From: Candidatus Albibeggiatoa sp. nov. NOAA
GTDB taxonomy: Bacteria > Pseudomonadota > Gammaproteobacteria > Beggiatoales > Beggiatoaceae
Assembly: GCA_025800385.1 (NCBI GenBank)
Contig: JAOXRS010000120.1
Coordinates: forward strand, 186,001-250,000
Direction: 5' to 3'
Length of the DNA stretch: 64,000 nucleotides
Every line of letters begins with the position of its first letter. Position 1 is the stretch's first letter. The position numbers and the translations under genes are program-made. Below are positions 29,255 to 38,424 of the stretch, piece by piece. The notes below the pieces were generated by a model. It made no database searches and was not told the origin of the DNA. It saw only the letters and a program-made list of their open reading frames with translations.

Positions 29255-29507
29255 GGCTTTCTTTCCCTTGCGCTTCGACACGTTTTTTGAGATAAATAAC
29301 TACATGGCAACCTGCATTATTAAGCTGGTGCAAATATGTTTGATTAACCCACTCTCCCATATTTTGCCCAACGATATTAATAAAGCCGTCTGCTTGATTT
29401 AAACCAATCATCTCTTCTAATACATCAGGTAACTCTCGAACCAAAGTACGCAAAAATATATCGCGTTCTAAAGGCAAATCTAAGTGACTTAACGAACTCG
29501 TAGACAT
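29235..29507 (-). CDS. small sensor-like protein resembling a shortened MetOD1 domain
   Basis: 90 residues. The first half (RDIFLRTLVRELPDVLEE to about 55) and the last part (AGCHVVIYLKK) recall the two ends of the 'methanogen output domain 1' family, a sensor domain often found with kinases. From memory of that family, a central block of roughly 60 residues appears to be missing, so this may be an internally deleted version. Its end overlaps the PAS-kinase gene (the kinase ATG lies 20 bases before this stop), implying coupled translation. Function is inferred only from that neighbour. Confidence 0.5.
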   Translation of the reverse strand: MSTSSLSHLDLPLERDIFLRTLVRELPDVLEEMIGLNQADGFINIVGQNMGEWVNQTYLHQLNNAGCHVVIYLKKRVEAQGKESHEYYGS

Positions 29508-29654
29508 ATGCGTTTCTCACTATTTTAGATGTACAATGATGCCCATTCTAACAGCTTAACCTTGTATTAATACATTTTAAACTGTGAATGACTCGGCGTG
29601 ATGTTATTTTAAAATCAGCTCCTTAGATTGAATAGATGGTGGGTTGAGTGTTTC

Positions 29655-30464
29655 TTATAAATATTGATTGACACCACTATCAGCAACAACTTGTGTTGAA
29701 TGTAAGCATTGCTCTAAACGTTGCCGATTTTTCTGTTCTCGACTGCGGTCTGCTTCTGGATGCCATAAATGAAAAACAGGTACAGCAAATCTGCCTTCTT
29801 TACGTTTCACTTGATTATGCATCAGTCTGACAACAAACTCGGCATCTTCATGTCCCCAGCCTTGAAATTGCTCGTTAAATCCATTGATGTCGAGTACGTC
29901 TTGCTTCCATGCCCCAAGATTGCAGGTTTTTGCCCCTTGCCATTTGGGTTTATCTACCTTGCGAAACTGACCGTCAGGTAAACTAAACAAAGGCAAGAAA
30001 CGATTAATATCACCATGCAGATAAGGTAAAACCCAAGCCATATTCGACCGTTGTCCAATCTGTATTTGATGGAATAAGACGCGTATTGTGAAGTGTTCGT
30101 TCAGTAAAATGCGATTACCTGTGACAAAGTAACCCGATTCAGCTAACTGACAATGTCGCTCAATAAAATGGGGGCGCGGTACGCAATCACCATCTAAGAA
30201 AATCAGGTAATCCCCGCTGGCTTTAGCAACCGCCTTATTGCGTGCCATGGCCAATCTAAACCCTTTATCTTCTTGCCATAAGTGATGCAATTCATATGAC
30301 ATCTGTGAACGTAATTCGTAAATTAACTCTTTTGTATCAATCCCAGAGCCATCATCAGCAACAACGACTTCAAAATGAGGATACGTTTGCACGGATAAAG
30401 CTTGTAGAATAAGCGTGAGCGCGTCAGGCCGATTATAAGTGCTTAGAATGATGCTGACTTTCAT
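29655..30464 (-). CDS. family 2 glycosyltransferase (GT-A)
   Basis: 269 residues. The GT-A nucleotide-sugar fold shows VSIILSTYNRPD at the N-terminus, VVVADDGSG, the metal-binding DxD in FLDGDCVPRP, and GWGHEDAEFVVRL in the C-terminal acceptor region, as in galactosyl/GalNAc-transferase-like GT2 enzymes. It probably adds a sugar to lipopolysaccharide or capsule. Its ATG lies within the upstream glycosyltransferase gene (32-base overlap), so they are co-translated. Confidence 0.86.
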   Translation of the reverse strand: MKVSIILSTYNRPDALTLILQALSVQTYPHFEVVVADDGSGIDTKELIYELRSQMSYELHHLWQEDKGFRLAMARNKAVAKASGDYLIFLDGDCVPRPHFIERHCQLAESGYFVTGNRILLNEHFTIRVLFHQIQIGQRSNMAWVLPYLHGDINRFLPLFSLPDGQFRKVDKPKWQGAKTCNLGAWKQDVLDINGFNEQFQGWGHEDAEFVVRLMHNQVKRKEGRFAVPVFHLWHPEADRSREQKNRQRLEQCLHSTQVVADSGVNQYL

Positions 30465-31209
30465 ACCGCTCCTGTAGGTACATCAACTTAATATAACGAT
30501 AGTAAGTGCCTTCGGCGTTGGAAACTGCCAAAATAAATCCCTCCCGCCCGTCTAAGAAACCACGTTTAAAAATATAACTACGCATAAAAGCCCATAAACC
30601 ATGCACAATAGCACGGGTTAGGCTAGACTTTTTATGACGTTGGAATTGCATTTGCGCACTGGCCGTGGAATAGGCGTTGACTTTTTGTAATACTTCTTCA
30701 ACAGAACTGAAAGAAAAGTGTAACAGTGGTGTGCTTAATTTACCAGTTAAACCTTTAGTCATCACCACTTTTTCATGCACTAGGTCATCAGTAAACCGCC
30801 CACAGTGACGTCGAAACAAACGCAATACATAATCTTTACCCCATGAGTAACGAATCCAGCGGCCACAATAACGCGAAAGTCGCGGTAGCATCCATGCTGT
30901 ATAATCTTGTTGTTTGATTGCCTGTTCTATTTCGGTTCGGAGTTCTGGCGGTACATGTTCGTCAGCATCAATCGATAATATCCAGTCTCCCGTTGCATGA
31001 GATAAAGCCCGATTTTTCTGTATACCAAAGCCTTGCCAATCGGTATAAGAAAACACATGTTTTGTGTGCTGATGGCAAATGTCTAAAGTTTTATCTGTAC
31101 TGCCAGAATCGACCACAATAATTTCATCAGCCCATTCAACTGATTTTAAACAATTTTCCATGTGTTCATCAGCGTCTCGTGTAATAATAATCACAGATAA
31201 TGTTGTCAT
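30433..31209 (-). CDS. LPS-core type family 2 glycosyltransferase (WaaE/KdtX-like)
   Basis: 258 residues. It starts LSVIIITRDADEHMENCL, with VVDSGSTDKT and the DxD-type SIDADEHVPPEL, and a W-GFG-QKN-AL segment typical of WaaE/KdtX beta-1,4-glucosyltransferases that act on inner-core heptose. The C-terminal half has the KRGFLDGREGF segment seen in that family. The exact sugar is not proven. It is first in a two-gene unit and divergent from the 1113-residue membrane protein. Confidence 0.85.
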   Translation of the reverse strand: MTTLSVIIITRDADEHMENCLKSVEWADEIIVVDSGSTDKTLDICHQHTKHVFSYTDWQGFGIQKNRALSHATGDWILSIDADEHVPPELRTEIEQAIKQQDYTAWMLPRLSRYCGRWIRYSWGKDYVLRLFRRHCGRFTDDLVHEKVVMTKGLTGKLSTPLLHFSFSSVEEVLQKVNAYSTASAQMQFQRHKKSSLTRAIVHGLWAFMRSYIFKRGFLDGREGFILAVSNAEGTYYRYIKLMYLQERYESQHHSKHL

Positions 31210-31341
31210 ACAATTTTTCTCATACGGATATTACGGTAAAATATTGTAGTATTTTGTGTTATATCATTCATTAAAATAAATAGACTGTGTGAACGCCTGA
31301 TGTGTCAGCTTTTGCTTGGGAATGTAGGAAAGGAAAACTAT

Positions 31342-34300
31342 ATGCGTTATGTCTTAGGTATCGTGTTGCTCATGTTAACTATGTTAGCGGCTCACGCTGA
31401 GCAATCGACAGAAATTAATATGCCAAGTATGGGAGGCGAAGTACGTTTACCTCGAGATGTATATAACACAATGCTGGAAGAAGCCAAGAAAGCCATAGAA
31501 ACTTCGGAAGAAGAAATTATCACCTATGCTTTTGGTAAAGCCCGTATCATAATTAATGTGTTAGAAGAAAATGACAGAATGACGGGACATGTTGAAGCAC
31601 GTATCCCCGTTTCAACTTATACCGATGCTTGGACAAGTATTCCTTTACTCGATTCTGATACTGCACTGACGTTAGTGAGTATTAATCAGCAACCTGCACA
31701 ATTAGCCAATATTGATGGAAAATTTGTCTGGCAAACGAATGTGAAAGGCGAGCATGTTATCGACTTGAGTTATGTGGTTGATACAAGGGTTAAAAATGGC
31801 AGAGTGGTATTAGAAATTCCAATGCCAAGTGCAACATCTACATTATTAGAAGCCAGCTTACCGGGTTTACAATTAGACCCTAGTGTTTCTAATGCCGTAG
31901 GGGTAACCACGACAGAATCCTATAGCCAAACCCAAGTCAAAGCCCATATTTCGCCTAACAGAGTCCCCGTATTATCTTGGAAATTACCCACGGATGAATC
32001 TAATTATTCCATTAGTCGCGCGATCTATAAAGGCAAGTCTGATGGGAATTCTATCGTATGGGAAGCCGATATTTTAATGGAGTCATTCACTGATTCAGAA
32101 ATGTTGTTGCCCCTACTCAATAACAGTATTGCATTACATCAAGTATTTATTGAGAATGAAGAAGCAACGATTATTGTTGATAAAGATAAGTTTGCGGTAC
32201 AAATTGCGTCTAAAGGCAAATATAACCTGAAATTATTATTTCAAACGCCTGTTCAAAAAGGGGTTTACAACGGTTGTCCGGGACACGTGGAACAATATAC
32301 CACTATGCAAATCCCCAAAACCCCTATCTCCCGATTTCATATTGATATAGACAGGCAGCAAAGTATTTACGTTGTGCCTAATTCAAATGTTTCCGTTGAC
32401 TTACAAAATCATTATTCTACTCGAATCACAACCCATGTGCCCATGACAGGTGAAGTGGCTTTTTGTTGGCATGAGGAAATGATTGACTCAAGACCTGACA
32501 ACGCCATATCCAATGCCAAAGGCTACCATGCGATTTATCCTGAAGAAACGGTATTAAGGGGCTTAAGTTTACTAAAATTCAATGTATTACAGGGTTCTAG
32601 TAGTACTTTTTGGATTCATGTTCCATCTAATGTATTGATTCGATCAATTGCAGCACAAAATGATAGTGTGCTTGATTGGGTTGAAAGTGAAGCAGATAGA
32701 ACCAAAGTGGTCGTTTATGTTGATAGGGAAATCGATGATGAAGTTGTTTTTCTGGTGGATTATGAGCAAGCCGTTTCAACTAAAACCGAAAAAATCAACG
32801 TTTCCGTACCCAGTCTACTAGGCGTAACACGTCAATCGCATTATGTCGCCTTATTGCATGACCCTGTATATAAATTACAACCCGAAGATCAGCGCAATAA
32901 AGAAAACCATATTTCAAAAGTGGGTCAGCAAGAGTTACCTGAATTCTTCCAGTCACGGCTGACAAGTAAAATTCGCTATATTTATAAATATCACTTAGAG
33001 CCAGAAGATGATATTCCAACGATTGCCGTTGAGATTGAGCGACCTGAAGAAAATCCCGTTATTTTTGATGCACAGGTTAGCAGTTTGATTTCGGTGGGAG
33101 AAGCGTTAGTTGAAGGTATTGCGATTGTTGATTTGGATGTAACAAGTCAAAACACAGGTGGAATTCAGAAGTTACGTTTACATTTGCCAAAAATGCCAGA
33201 GGAATTACAAAATCTAAAACTAGATTGTTTGGGCGTTGAATGTGTCGACACACGAGATACGGATGTTTATGGCTTAGTGATGAATATTAAGTTTGCTCGT
33301 CCGATTGTGGAAACAGTTCGTTTAATCCTAACGTATGAAATGAACTTCTCGTGGAAAGATGCGGACAATGTCATGATGCCAATTATTTCACCAGAAGGTG
33401 CTAGCGTGTCTGACGGCTTTTTAGCCATTTCGTTAAAATCAGATATACCTGAAATACCAGATACAATGATGGCTGCAGATAGGGAGAAAATTGAGCAAGA
33501 GTATCTCAATAAGCCGGGGCTTTATGTTGAAACGTTAGGCCTAGAAGATACAGGTAAAATATGGCCGATGCAAATTAATAAATTGCCAGAGGTATTGTTA
33601 CAAAAAACCCATGACTTAAAACGACCTGTATTACGTGCTTTCCGTTATACCTACTTGGGTTCGCATTATTTATTACCTTTAAAATTAGGCCGATACGAAA
33701 CAACGCGTTCAACTAAAATCAGTGAGGCACATTATGAAACCTTATTGGGTAAACAAGGTGGTGTGTATACCCAAGCCAGTTATGAAATTGAGAATACCCA
33801 AAGTCAACTTTTAGAAATCAAATTACCTCCTGATTCACAGCTGATTTCGGTGGTGGTCGGCGGTCATCTTGACGGACAAGCCAGAGAGCGTGCACGTACG
33901 GCACATCTTGGTGAAAATTCTATTCTTGTCGGCTTAATTAAATCAGAAGACCCGTTCTCAATTAATTTACAGTATTCGTATGAAGGTGAACCACTTGGTT
34001 TTTGGGGTAAGTTGGAAGAGCATTTACCTGTTTTAGAAGGTGCATTAGTGGGGCATTTGGTTTGGGATGTGTATCTACCGGGAGGCGCATACTACCAAGT
34101 GATGCCGGGAGATACTAACTTAGAAGTATTGCGCAGTAATTTAGATATTAATGTGCGAAAAATGAAATATATCTTCAAAAAGCAAACCTTTGGTGAAGAC
34201 AATCGCTGGGTTGGGTTTAGTTTCAGTCAGATTTATTCGGATGATAAAAAACTATCTGAAGCAGCCAATGATGAAGATAAGAATGAAGAGGAAATATCTG

Positions 34301-34683
34301 CTGATGTACCTACATATTCTATGATTTATGTGTCTACCGCTGCTCAAGTTGTGGGACAAGTCATTAGTTTATTTAGTACCTTCCTGATTGGTTCTGCGCT
34401 GATTTTATTTACCGTCAAAGCCAACCAAATGTTGCATATTGCAGGTATCTTGATGGTTAGCTCAGGCACGGCTTCGATGGTATACGCTATTGCAGAAATG
34501 GAAGCGGACATGATGCCTACTGTATATGTTGGTTCAATATTTACGGTGATTATTGTCGGGGTTTGGACATGGCAGCTATGGACGGTGATAAATCAGGAGG
34601 AAGAGGAAGAAGAACATACTGACGAACCTTCTAAACCCAAACCAGCTGAAAAGCCACCAGCAGAACCTGAAGCAGCAAAATAA
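31342..34683 (+). CDS. large membrane-anchored protein of unknown function
   Basis: 1113 residues from the ATG at 31342. The longer frame starts at 31300, but AGGAAAGGAAAA precedes 31342 and translation from there gives a good signal peptide (YVLGIVLLMLTMLAAHAEQ). The bulk (about 20-990) is beta-rich with no recognised domain. Near the C-terminus come three hydrophobic helices (roughly 1000-1020, 1025-1050, 1058-1080), then an acidic run (six Glu) and a Pro/Lys/Glu tail. This suggests a periplasmic body anchored in the inner membrane with a cytoplasmic tail. A Cys pair lies around residues 632-637 (DCLGVEC). The gene is alone, divergent from glycosyltransferases and ends at a stem-loop. I do not recognise it. 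Confidence 0.7.
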   Translation: MRYVLGIVLLMLTMLAAHAEQSTEINMPSMGGEVRLPRDVYNTMLEEAKKAIETSEEEIITYAFGKARIIINVLEENDRMTGHVEARIPVSTYTDAWTSIPLLDSDTALTLVSINQQPAQLANIDGKFVWQTNVKGEHVIDLSYVVDTRVKNGRVVLEIPMPSATSTLLEASLPGLQLDPSVSNAVGVTTTESYSQTQVKAHISPNRVPVLSWKLPTDESNYSISRAIYKGKSDGNSIVWEADILMESFTDSEMLLPLLNNSIALHQVFIENEEATIIVDKDKFAVQIASKGKYNLKLLFQTPVQKGVYNGCPGHVEQYTTMQIPKTPISRFHIDIDRQQSIYVVPNSNVSVDLQNHYSTRITTHVPMTGEVAFCWHEEMIDSRPDNAISNAKGYHAIYPEETVLRGLSLLKFNVLQGSSSTFWIHVPSNVLIRSIAAQNDSVLDWVESEADRTKVVVYVDREIDDEVVFLVDYEQAVSTKTEKINVSVPSLLGVTRQSHYVALLHDPVYKLQPEDQRNKENHISKVGQQELPEFFQSRLTSKIRYIYKYHLEPEDDIPTIAVEIERPEENPVIFDAQVSSLISVGEALVEGIAIVDLDVTSQNTGGIQKLRLHLPKMPEELQNLKLDCLGVECVDTRDTDVYGLVMNIKFARPIVETVRLILTYEMNFSWKDADNVMMPIISPEGASVSDGFLAISLKSDIPEIPDTMMAADREKIEQEYLNKPGLYVETLGLEDTGKIWPMQINKLPEVLLQKTHDLKRPVLRAFRYTYLGSHYLLPLKLGRYETTRSTKISEAHYETLLGKQGGVYTQASYEIENTQSQLLEIKLPPDSQLISVVVGGHLDGQARERARTAHLGENSILVGLIKSEDPFSINLQYSYEGEPLGFWGKLEEHLPVLEGALVGHLVWDVYLPGGAYYQVMPGDTNLEVLRSNLDINVRKMKYIFKKQTFGEDNRWVGFSFSQIYSDDKKLSEAANDEDKNEEEISADVPTYSMIYVSTAAQVVGQVISLFSTFLIGSALILFTVKANQMLHIAGILMVSSGTASMVYAIAEMEADMMPTVYVGSIFTVIIVGVWTWQLWTVINQEEEEEEHTDEPSKPKPAEKPPAEPEAAK

Positions 34684-34689
34684 AGTGGT

Positions 34690-34724
34690 TGCCCTTAAAT
34701 GTTAGATCAGATTATTTAAGGGCA
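34690..34724 (+). terminator. perfect 11-bp stem-loop after the 1113-residue protein
   Basis: TGCCCTTAAAT (34690-34700) and ATTTAAGGGCA (34714-34724) pair perfectly, 6 bases after the stop. No run of T follows, but its placement fits a transcript end. A second inverted repeat, GGTGAAC/GTTCACC (34739-34745, 34766-34772), follows. Confidence 0.6.
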
Positions 34725-34861
34725 CACTGATAAAATTGGGTGAACAGTTCAGTATGTGAAATACCGTTCACCTTATTCTTTGAGTAAAGTATTGAGGAGT
34801 TGAATGATGGGATAACTAGGATTATTCATATGATTTAAATGAGCAATCCCAGTTATTCAAT

Positions 34862-35221
34862 TTATGGCTGTTCAGATTCGGAAGAGTCTTCTTCTTTGCC
34901 CATATCTGACCATAATTTTTCTAATTGATAAAAGTCGCGTACTGTTGGTAACATGACATGTACAACGACATCACCTAAATCGACTAATGCCCACTCACCT
35001 GAATCAATCCCTTCATCACCTAAAGCACGCACGCCATGTTCTTTGGCTTTTTCTTCTACATTTTTAGCAATAGCACTGACTTGACGAGTCGACGTACCGC
35101 TGGCAATTACCATAATATCCGTAACCGAGCTCATATCTCGGACATCTAAAACCTTAATGTCTTGTGCCTTAAGGTCTTCTAAAGCAAGTGTCACAATTTC
35201 AAGTAGTTGTTCTGGCTGCAT
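34862..35221 (-). CDS. rsfS: ribosome silencing factor RsfS
   Basis: 119 residues of the RsfS/Iojap family. The core is [28 protein letters not shown], with [16 protein letters not shown] toward the end. It binds L14 on the 50S subunit and blocks subunit joining in slow growth. A short acidic Ser/Glu-rich tail follows the domain. It lies 12 bases downstream of nadD, the usual pairing; rlmH, often next, is absent. Confidence 0.94.
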   Translation of the reverse strand: MQPEQLLEIVTLALEDLKAQDIKVLDVRDMSSVTDIMVIASGTSTRQVSAIAKNVEEKAKEHGVRALGDEGIDSGEWALVDLGDVVVHVMLPTVRDFYQLEKLWSDMGKEEDSSESEQP

Positions 35222-35233
35222 AGGACTCCAAAA

Positions 35234-35884
35234 TTAACGATAAAGTTGATGAGTATTAATGACTTCTAAAACAGGGCGTGGTAGTAAATAACGCGGATTT
35301 CGATCTGTCGCAAGTAAACCACGGATTTGGGTTGCAGAAATTGTCAACGGTGGAATATCTTCAATATAAATTTTCCCCGATGGTCTAATCTGTAATTCAT
35401 CCAAAGTTTTGGCGCGATTCAAATCTAAAAAGCCTCGCATGACATGCGTCATGGGTAATAATTTCCCTGGTCTTCTGACTAATAAGATATGTGCATAATT
35501 CAACAATTCATCCCAACGATGCCAACCATGCAAATTCATAAACGCATCCATGCCTAATATCATATAAACAGGGCGAGCACCTTCTTCTTCACGAATACTT
35601 TTTAGCGTATCGACCATATAGGAAGGGCCTGAGCGCATCAGTTCACGGCCATCAGCAACAACACCTTGCAAGCCATCAATCGCAACACGTACCATTTCTA
35701 GCCGTAATTCTGCACTTACTGCTGGAGATTCTCGATGTGGAGGGTTTGCCGAAGGAATCAAGCGGACTTCAGCGAGGTTAAGGCGTTCATAAAGTTCTAA
35801 AGCTAAACGTAGATGACCGTGATGGATAGGATCGAATGTCCCACCTAGTAAGCCAATCGGTTTTTGTTGTAAATTCCCTGTCAT
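35234..35884 (-). CDS. nadD: nicotinate-nucleotide adenylyltransferase
   Basis: 216 residues. The nucleotidyltransferase fold shows GGTFDPIHHGHLR (GxFDPxHxGH) at the N-terminus and ISATQIRG near the C-terminus, together forming the ATP site. It makes deamido-NAD from nicotinate mononucleotide in NAD synthesis. Organised with rsfS. Confidence 0.95.
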   Translation of the reverse strand: MTGNLQQKPIGLLGGTFDPIHHGHLRLALELYERLNLAEVRLIPSANPPHRESPAVSAELRLEMVRVAIDGLQGVVADGRELMRSGPSYMVDTLKSIREEEGARPVYMILGMDAFMNLHGWHRWDELLNYAHILLVRRPGKLLPMTHVMRGFLDLNRAKTLDELQIRPSGKIYIEDIPPLTISATQIRGLLATDRNPRYLLPRPVLEVINTHQLYR

Positions 35885-36113
35885 GCGGTGATATATTCTG
35901 TAATTTCAGTAATGTTTATTCTAACAAAAGCAAAGTAATAGATAGGCACTATTTTAGCACAGCTACTGTGAAAAAGATTGCTATAAGATTGATTCAGGCA
36001 ATCCTACATCATTTAGCGTTGAAATCACGTTTTGAATTTACCCAGCCTCTCTATACTCATATTGAGGAAAATGCTATAAATAACGTAATTTCACTTTAAT
36101 AACTGAGAATGCT

Positions 36114-37523
36114 ATGTTTACCCGAAAATATAATAGGCTGTTACTTAGCTTCTGTTTGCTGTTGCTGCCGTGGTATGTTTCCGCAGATCAACAACAAATT
36201 AGTATTGAATCAGTCTGTGATTCTAAGCCACCCTACTTTGGTTACGACTTTACCCAAGAAGAGTTAGATAGTTTATTAGCGCAACTTTTGCCTTTGCATC
36301 GAGAATGGCTAAAAGAATCTAAAGATTTAGAAAAACAAGGTGAGTTGGTTAATTATCAAGATCATCGTCGAATTAATCTGTGTGGGGCAAATTTACAAGG
36401 TTTGCATTTGGCGCGCAAAAATCTATCCATGGCCAACTTGATGTATGCTGAATTGCAACATGCTGATTTAACAGCTAGTAATTTAAGTCGTGCATGGTTA
36501 GATGGTGCGTCATTGAAAGAAGCTAAACTCATCAAAACCAATTTAACTAAAGCCTATTTGTATAACGTGGTGCTTGAAAATGCGAATTTAATCCGTGCTG
36601 ATTTGACTGAAACCGAAGCATCTAACGCTGATTTTACGGGGGCGGAGCTGGTTGAAGCCAATTTAACAAAAGCGATTTTACATGAGGCGAATTTGACAGG
36701 GGCAAATCTATTTTATGCGATTTTATCTAATAGTGATTTTAGTAACGTCAATTTGAGCCAATCTACATTTTATCCCAAAGTGAATTCTTACCCTGATCCA
36801 CTGAGCTTAGTTCCAACTTTTCACCATCGAGAAAAACTATTTAAAGATGTGCAGTATTATGATACTCATGCGGGCAGTCCAGTTTTAGCATCATTACGTG
36901 CAGCTTATCGAAAAACGGGGATGCGTGAAACAGAGCGTATTATCACTAATTTATTACAGTTACAAATCCAAGAACGTAACTGGAATAAAGGTGGTTGGGA
37001 ACAAATTGGTAGTGGGTTGAGCTATGTTTTATTCAATTTAACAACGGCTTATGGGTTATATCCACAACGGCCATTGTCTTTATTACTTAACTCGATTTTG
37101 TTTTTTGCATTTATTTATTGGGTAGCATTGCGCTTTGATTCTAAACGTAATTATTTTGAAGTGGTTTGGGAATCTAATGTTTTAACTAGCAGCGGGCGCA
37201 GAGGGATCAAAAAAGGTGGACATGGCTTGGATGCATATCACTCATTGCGTTTTAAGCGTTGTTGTGGTGATAGTTGGATTAAGCAATTATTACTAGAGTT
37301 TAAAATGTTGCGAATTTCAATTTACTTCAGTGTGTTATCAGCATTTCATATTGGCTGGAAACAATATAATGTCGGTGTGTGGATTAAACAGTTACAGCCT
37401 AGAGAATTCTCATTACGGGTGCGCAAGGGGTGGATGCGATCAATTAGTGGATTTCAATCGTTGCTTAGTTTGTACTTGATGGTCATTTGGATATTGACCC
37501 AATTTGGTCGACCATTTGACTAA
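36114..37523 (+). CDS. pentapeptide-repeat membrane protein
   Basis: 469 residues. A signal peptide (about 8-26, ending YVSADQQ) is followed by a Cys-containing linker and about 20 pentapeptide units of A(N/D)LXX type (about 95-205), which form a right-handed quadrilateral beta-helix. The C-terminal half has at least two to three hydrophobic helices (about 320-345 and 450-465). Export would place the helix in the periplasm. Pentapeptide proteins vary widely in function; this layout gives no hint of a gyrase-protection role. Stand-alone gene. Confidence 0.78.
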   Translation: MFTRKYNRLLLSFCLLLLPWYVSADQQQISIESVCDSKPPYFGYDFTQEELDSLLAQLLPLHREWLKESKDLEKQGELVNYQDHRRINLCGANLQGLHLARKNLSMANLMYAELQHADLTASNLSRAWLDGASLKEAKLIKTNLTKAYLYNVVLENANLIRADLTETEASNADFTGAELVEANLTKAILHEANLTGANLFYAILSNSDFSNVNLSQSTFYPKVNSYPDPLSLVPTFHHREKLFKDVQYYDTHAGSPVLASLRAAYRKTGMRETERIITNLLQLQIQERNWNKGGWEQIGSGLSYVLFNLTTAYGLYPQRPLSLLLNSILFFAFIYWVALRFDSKRNYFEVVWESNVLTSSGRRGIKKGGHGLDAYHSLRFKRCCGDSWIKQLLLEFKMLRISIYFSVLSAFHIGWKQYNVGVWIKQLQPREFSLRVRKGWMRSISGFQSLLSLYLMVIWILTQFGRPFD

Positions 37524-37634
37524 ATTTCTGATTAACAAAGTTTTAAAAAGATGGAATAGATATGTTTTGTTGAGAAATGTACTATTTCATCTGACTTATT
37601 TGATAAATGCGAGTTTTGCTAATTTTAGATGAGA

Positions 37635-38318
37635 TTAATCATGCTTACCATATAGGCCATTTGCAATCCCATATAGTGTTTGAATCGTCTGCTGACCTTC
37701 TGTATTGGTTAAAGGACTGATGATATTAGCTAGTTCGGCTTGGCGTTCAGGAGATAAGGTATGAGCACGTTCTGCAAAATGAATAATAGCATGTTGTTCT
37801 GCTAAATTTAATGGAATTGGTAAAGGGGTTGGATCGGCCTTAGGTAAATCAAAGGCTTTTAGCTTTTCATCATTGTATACAACAATTGTGCTTGCTGCTA
37901 AATCACCTAAACGCTTGAATTCTTGGTTAAATAACATGGCTGTTAAGCCAACACCATAGAAAATGGGCAAAAAATCTACAGGCCGTAATAAGTTACGAAT
38001 CAGTGAGCCGCTCCACGTCATGGGTTGTGCATTGTCATGCAGGGCTTTAATCCCCATAATGCGTTTTCCTGGAGTTGCCCCATCGTAATAAATTTCAAAA
38101 ATAACGGGATAAAACCACTCCAATAAGAAAAAAGCAATCAATAATAAACCAACACCCAATTCACCTAAAAATGGTAATACGTTCGCCAAACCAATATACA
38201 CAATGATACGGATTAAAAAATCTACCATCCAAGCCAATGCTCTGACCACAGGCCCTGCTACTTTTATCTGTAACTCAACACCTTCTGGTGTGTCTATTGT
38301 GTGAATTGTATCTAGCAT
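37635..38318 (-). CDS. RDD-family membrane protein
   Basis: 227 residues from the ATG at 38318. A longer frame reaches 38459, but that part would overlap the divergent yfgM gene and lacks family similarity. The RDD domain has three or four membrane helices with GPVVRALAWMVDFLIR at its start, DGATPGKRIMGIK in the middle and RRLGDLAAST-like FKRLGDLAASTIVVY near the end. Some RDD proteins are Na+/H+ antiporters; function here is not assigned. It is divergent from yfgM-bamB. Confidence 0.85.
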   Translation of the reverse strand: MLDTIHTIDTPEGVELQIKVAGPVVRALAWMVDFLIRIIVYIGLANVLPFLGELGVGLLLIAFFLLEWFYPVIFEIYYDGATPGKRIMGIKALHDNAQPMTWSGSLIRNLLRPVDFLPIFYGVGLTAMLFNQEFKRLGDLAASTIVVYNDEKLKAFDLPKADPTPLPIPLNLAEQHAIIHFAERAHTLSPERQAELANIISPLTNTEGQQTIQTLYGIANGLYGKHD

Positions 38319-38424
38319 AAATGAAAAGCACAGGGATTTTCGCACAAAATTGATGAATTGCTTTATAATTGCGGCATAGTTTACCCGATAACTCAATAAA
38401 CTGTATACATAAAAAGGGAACATT

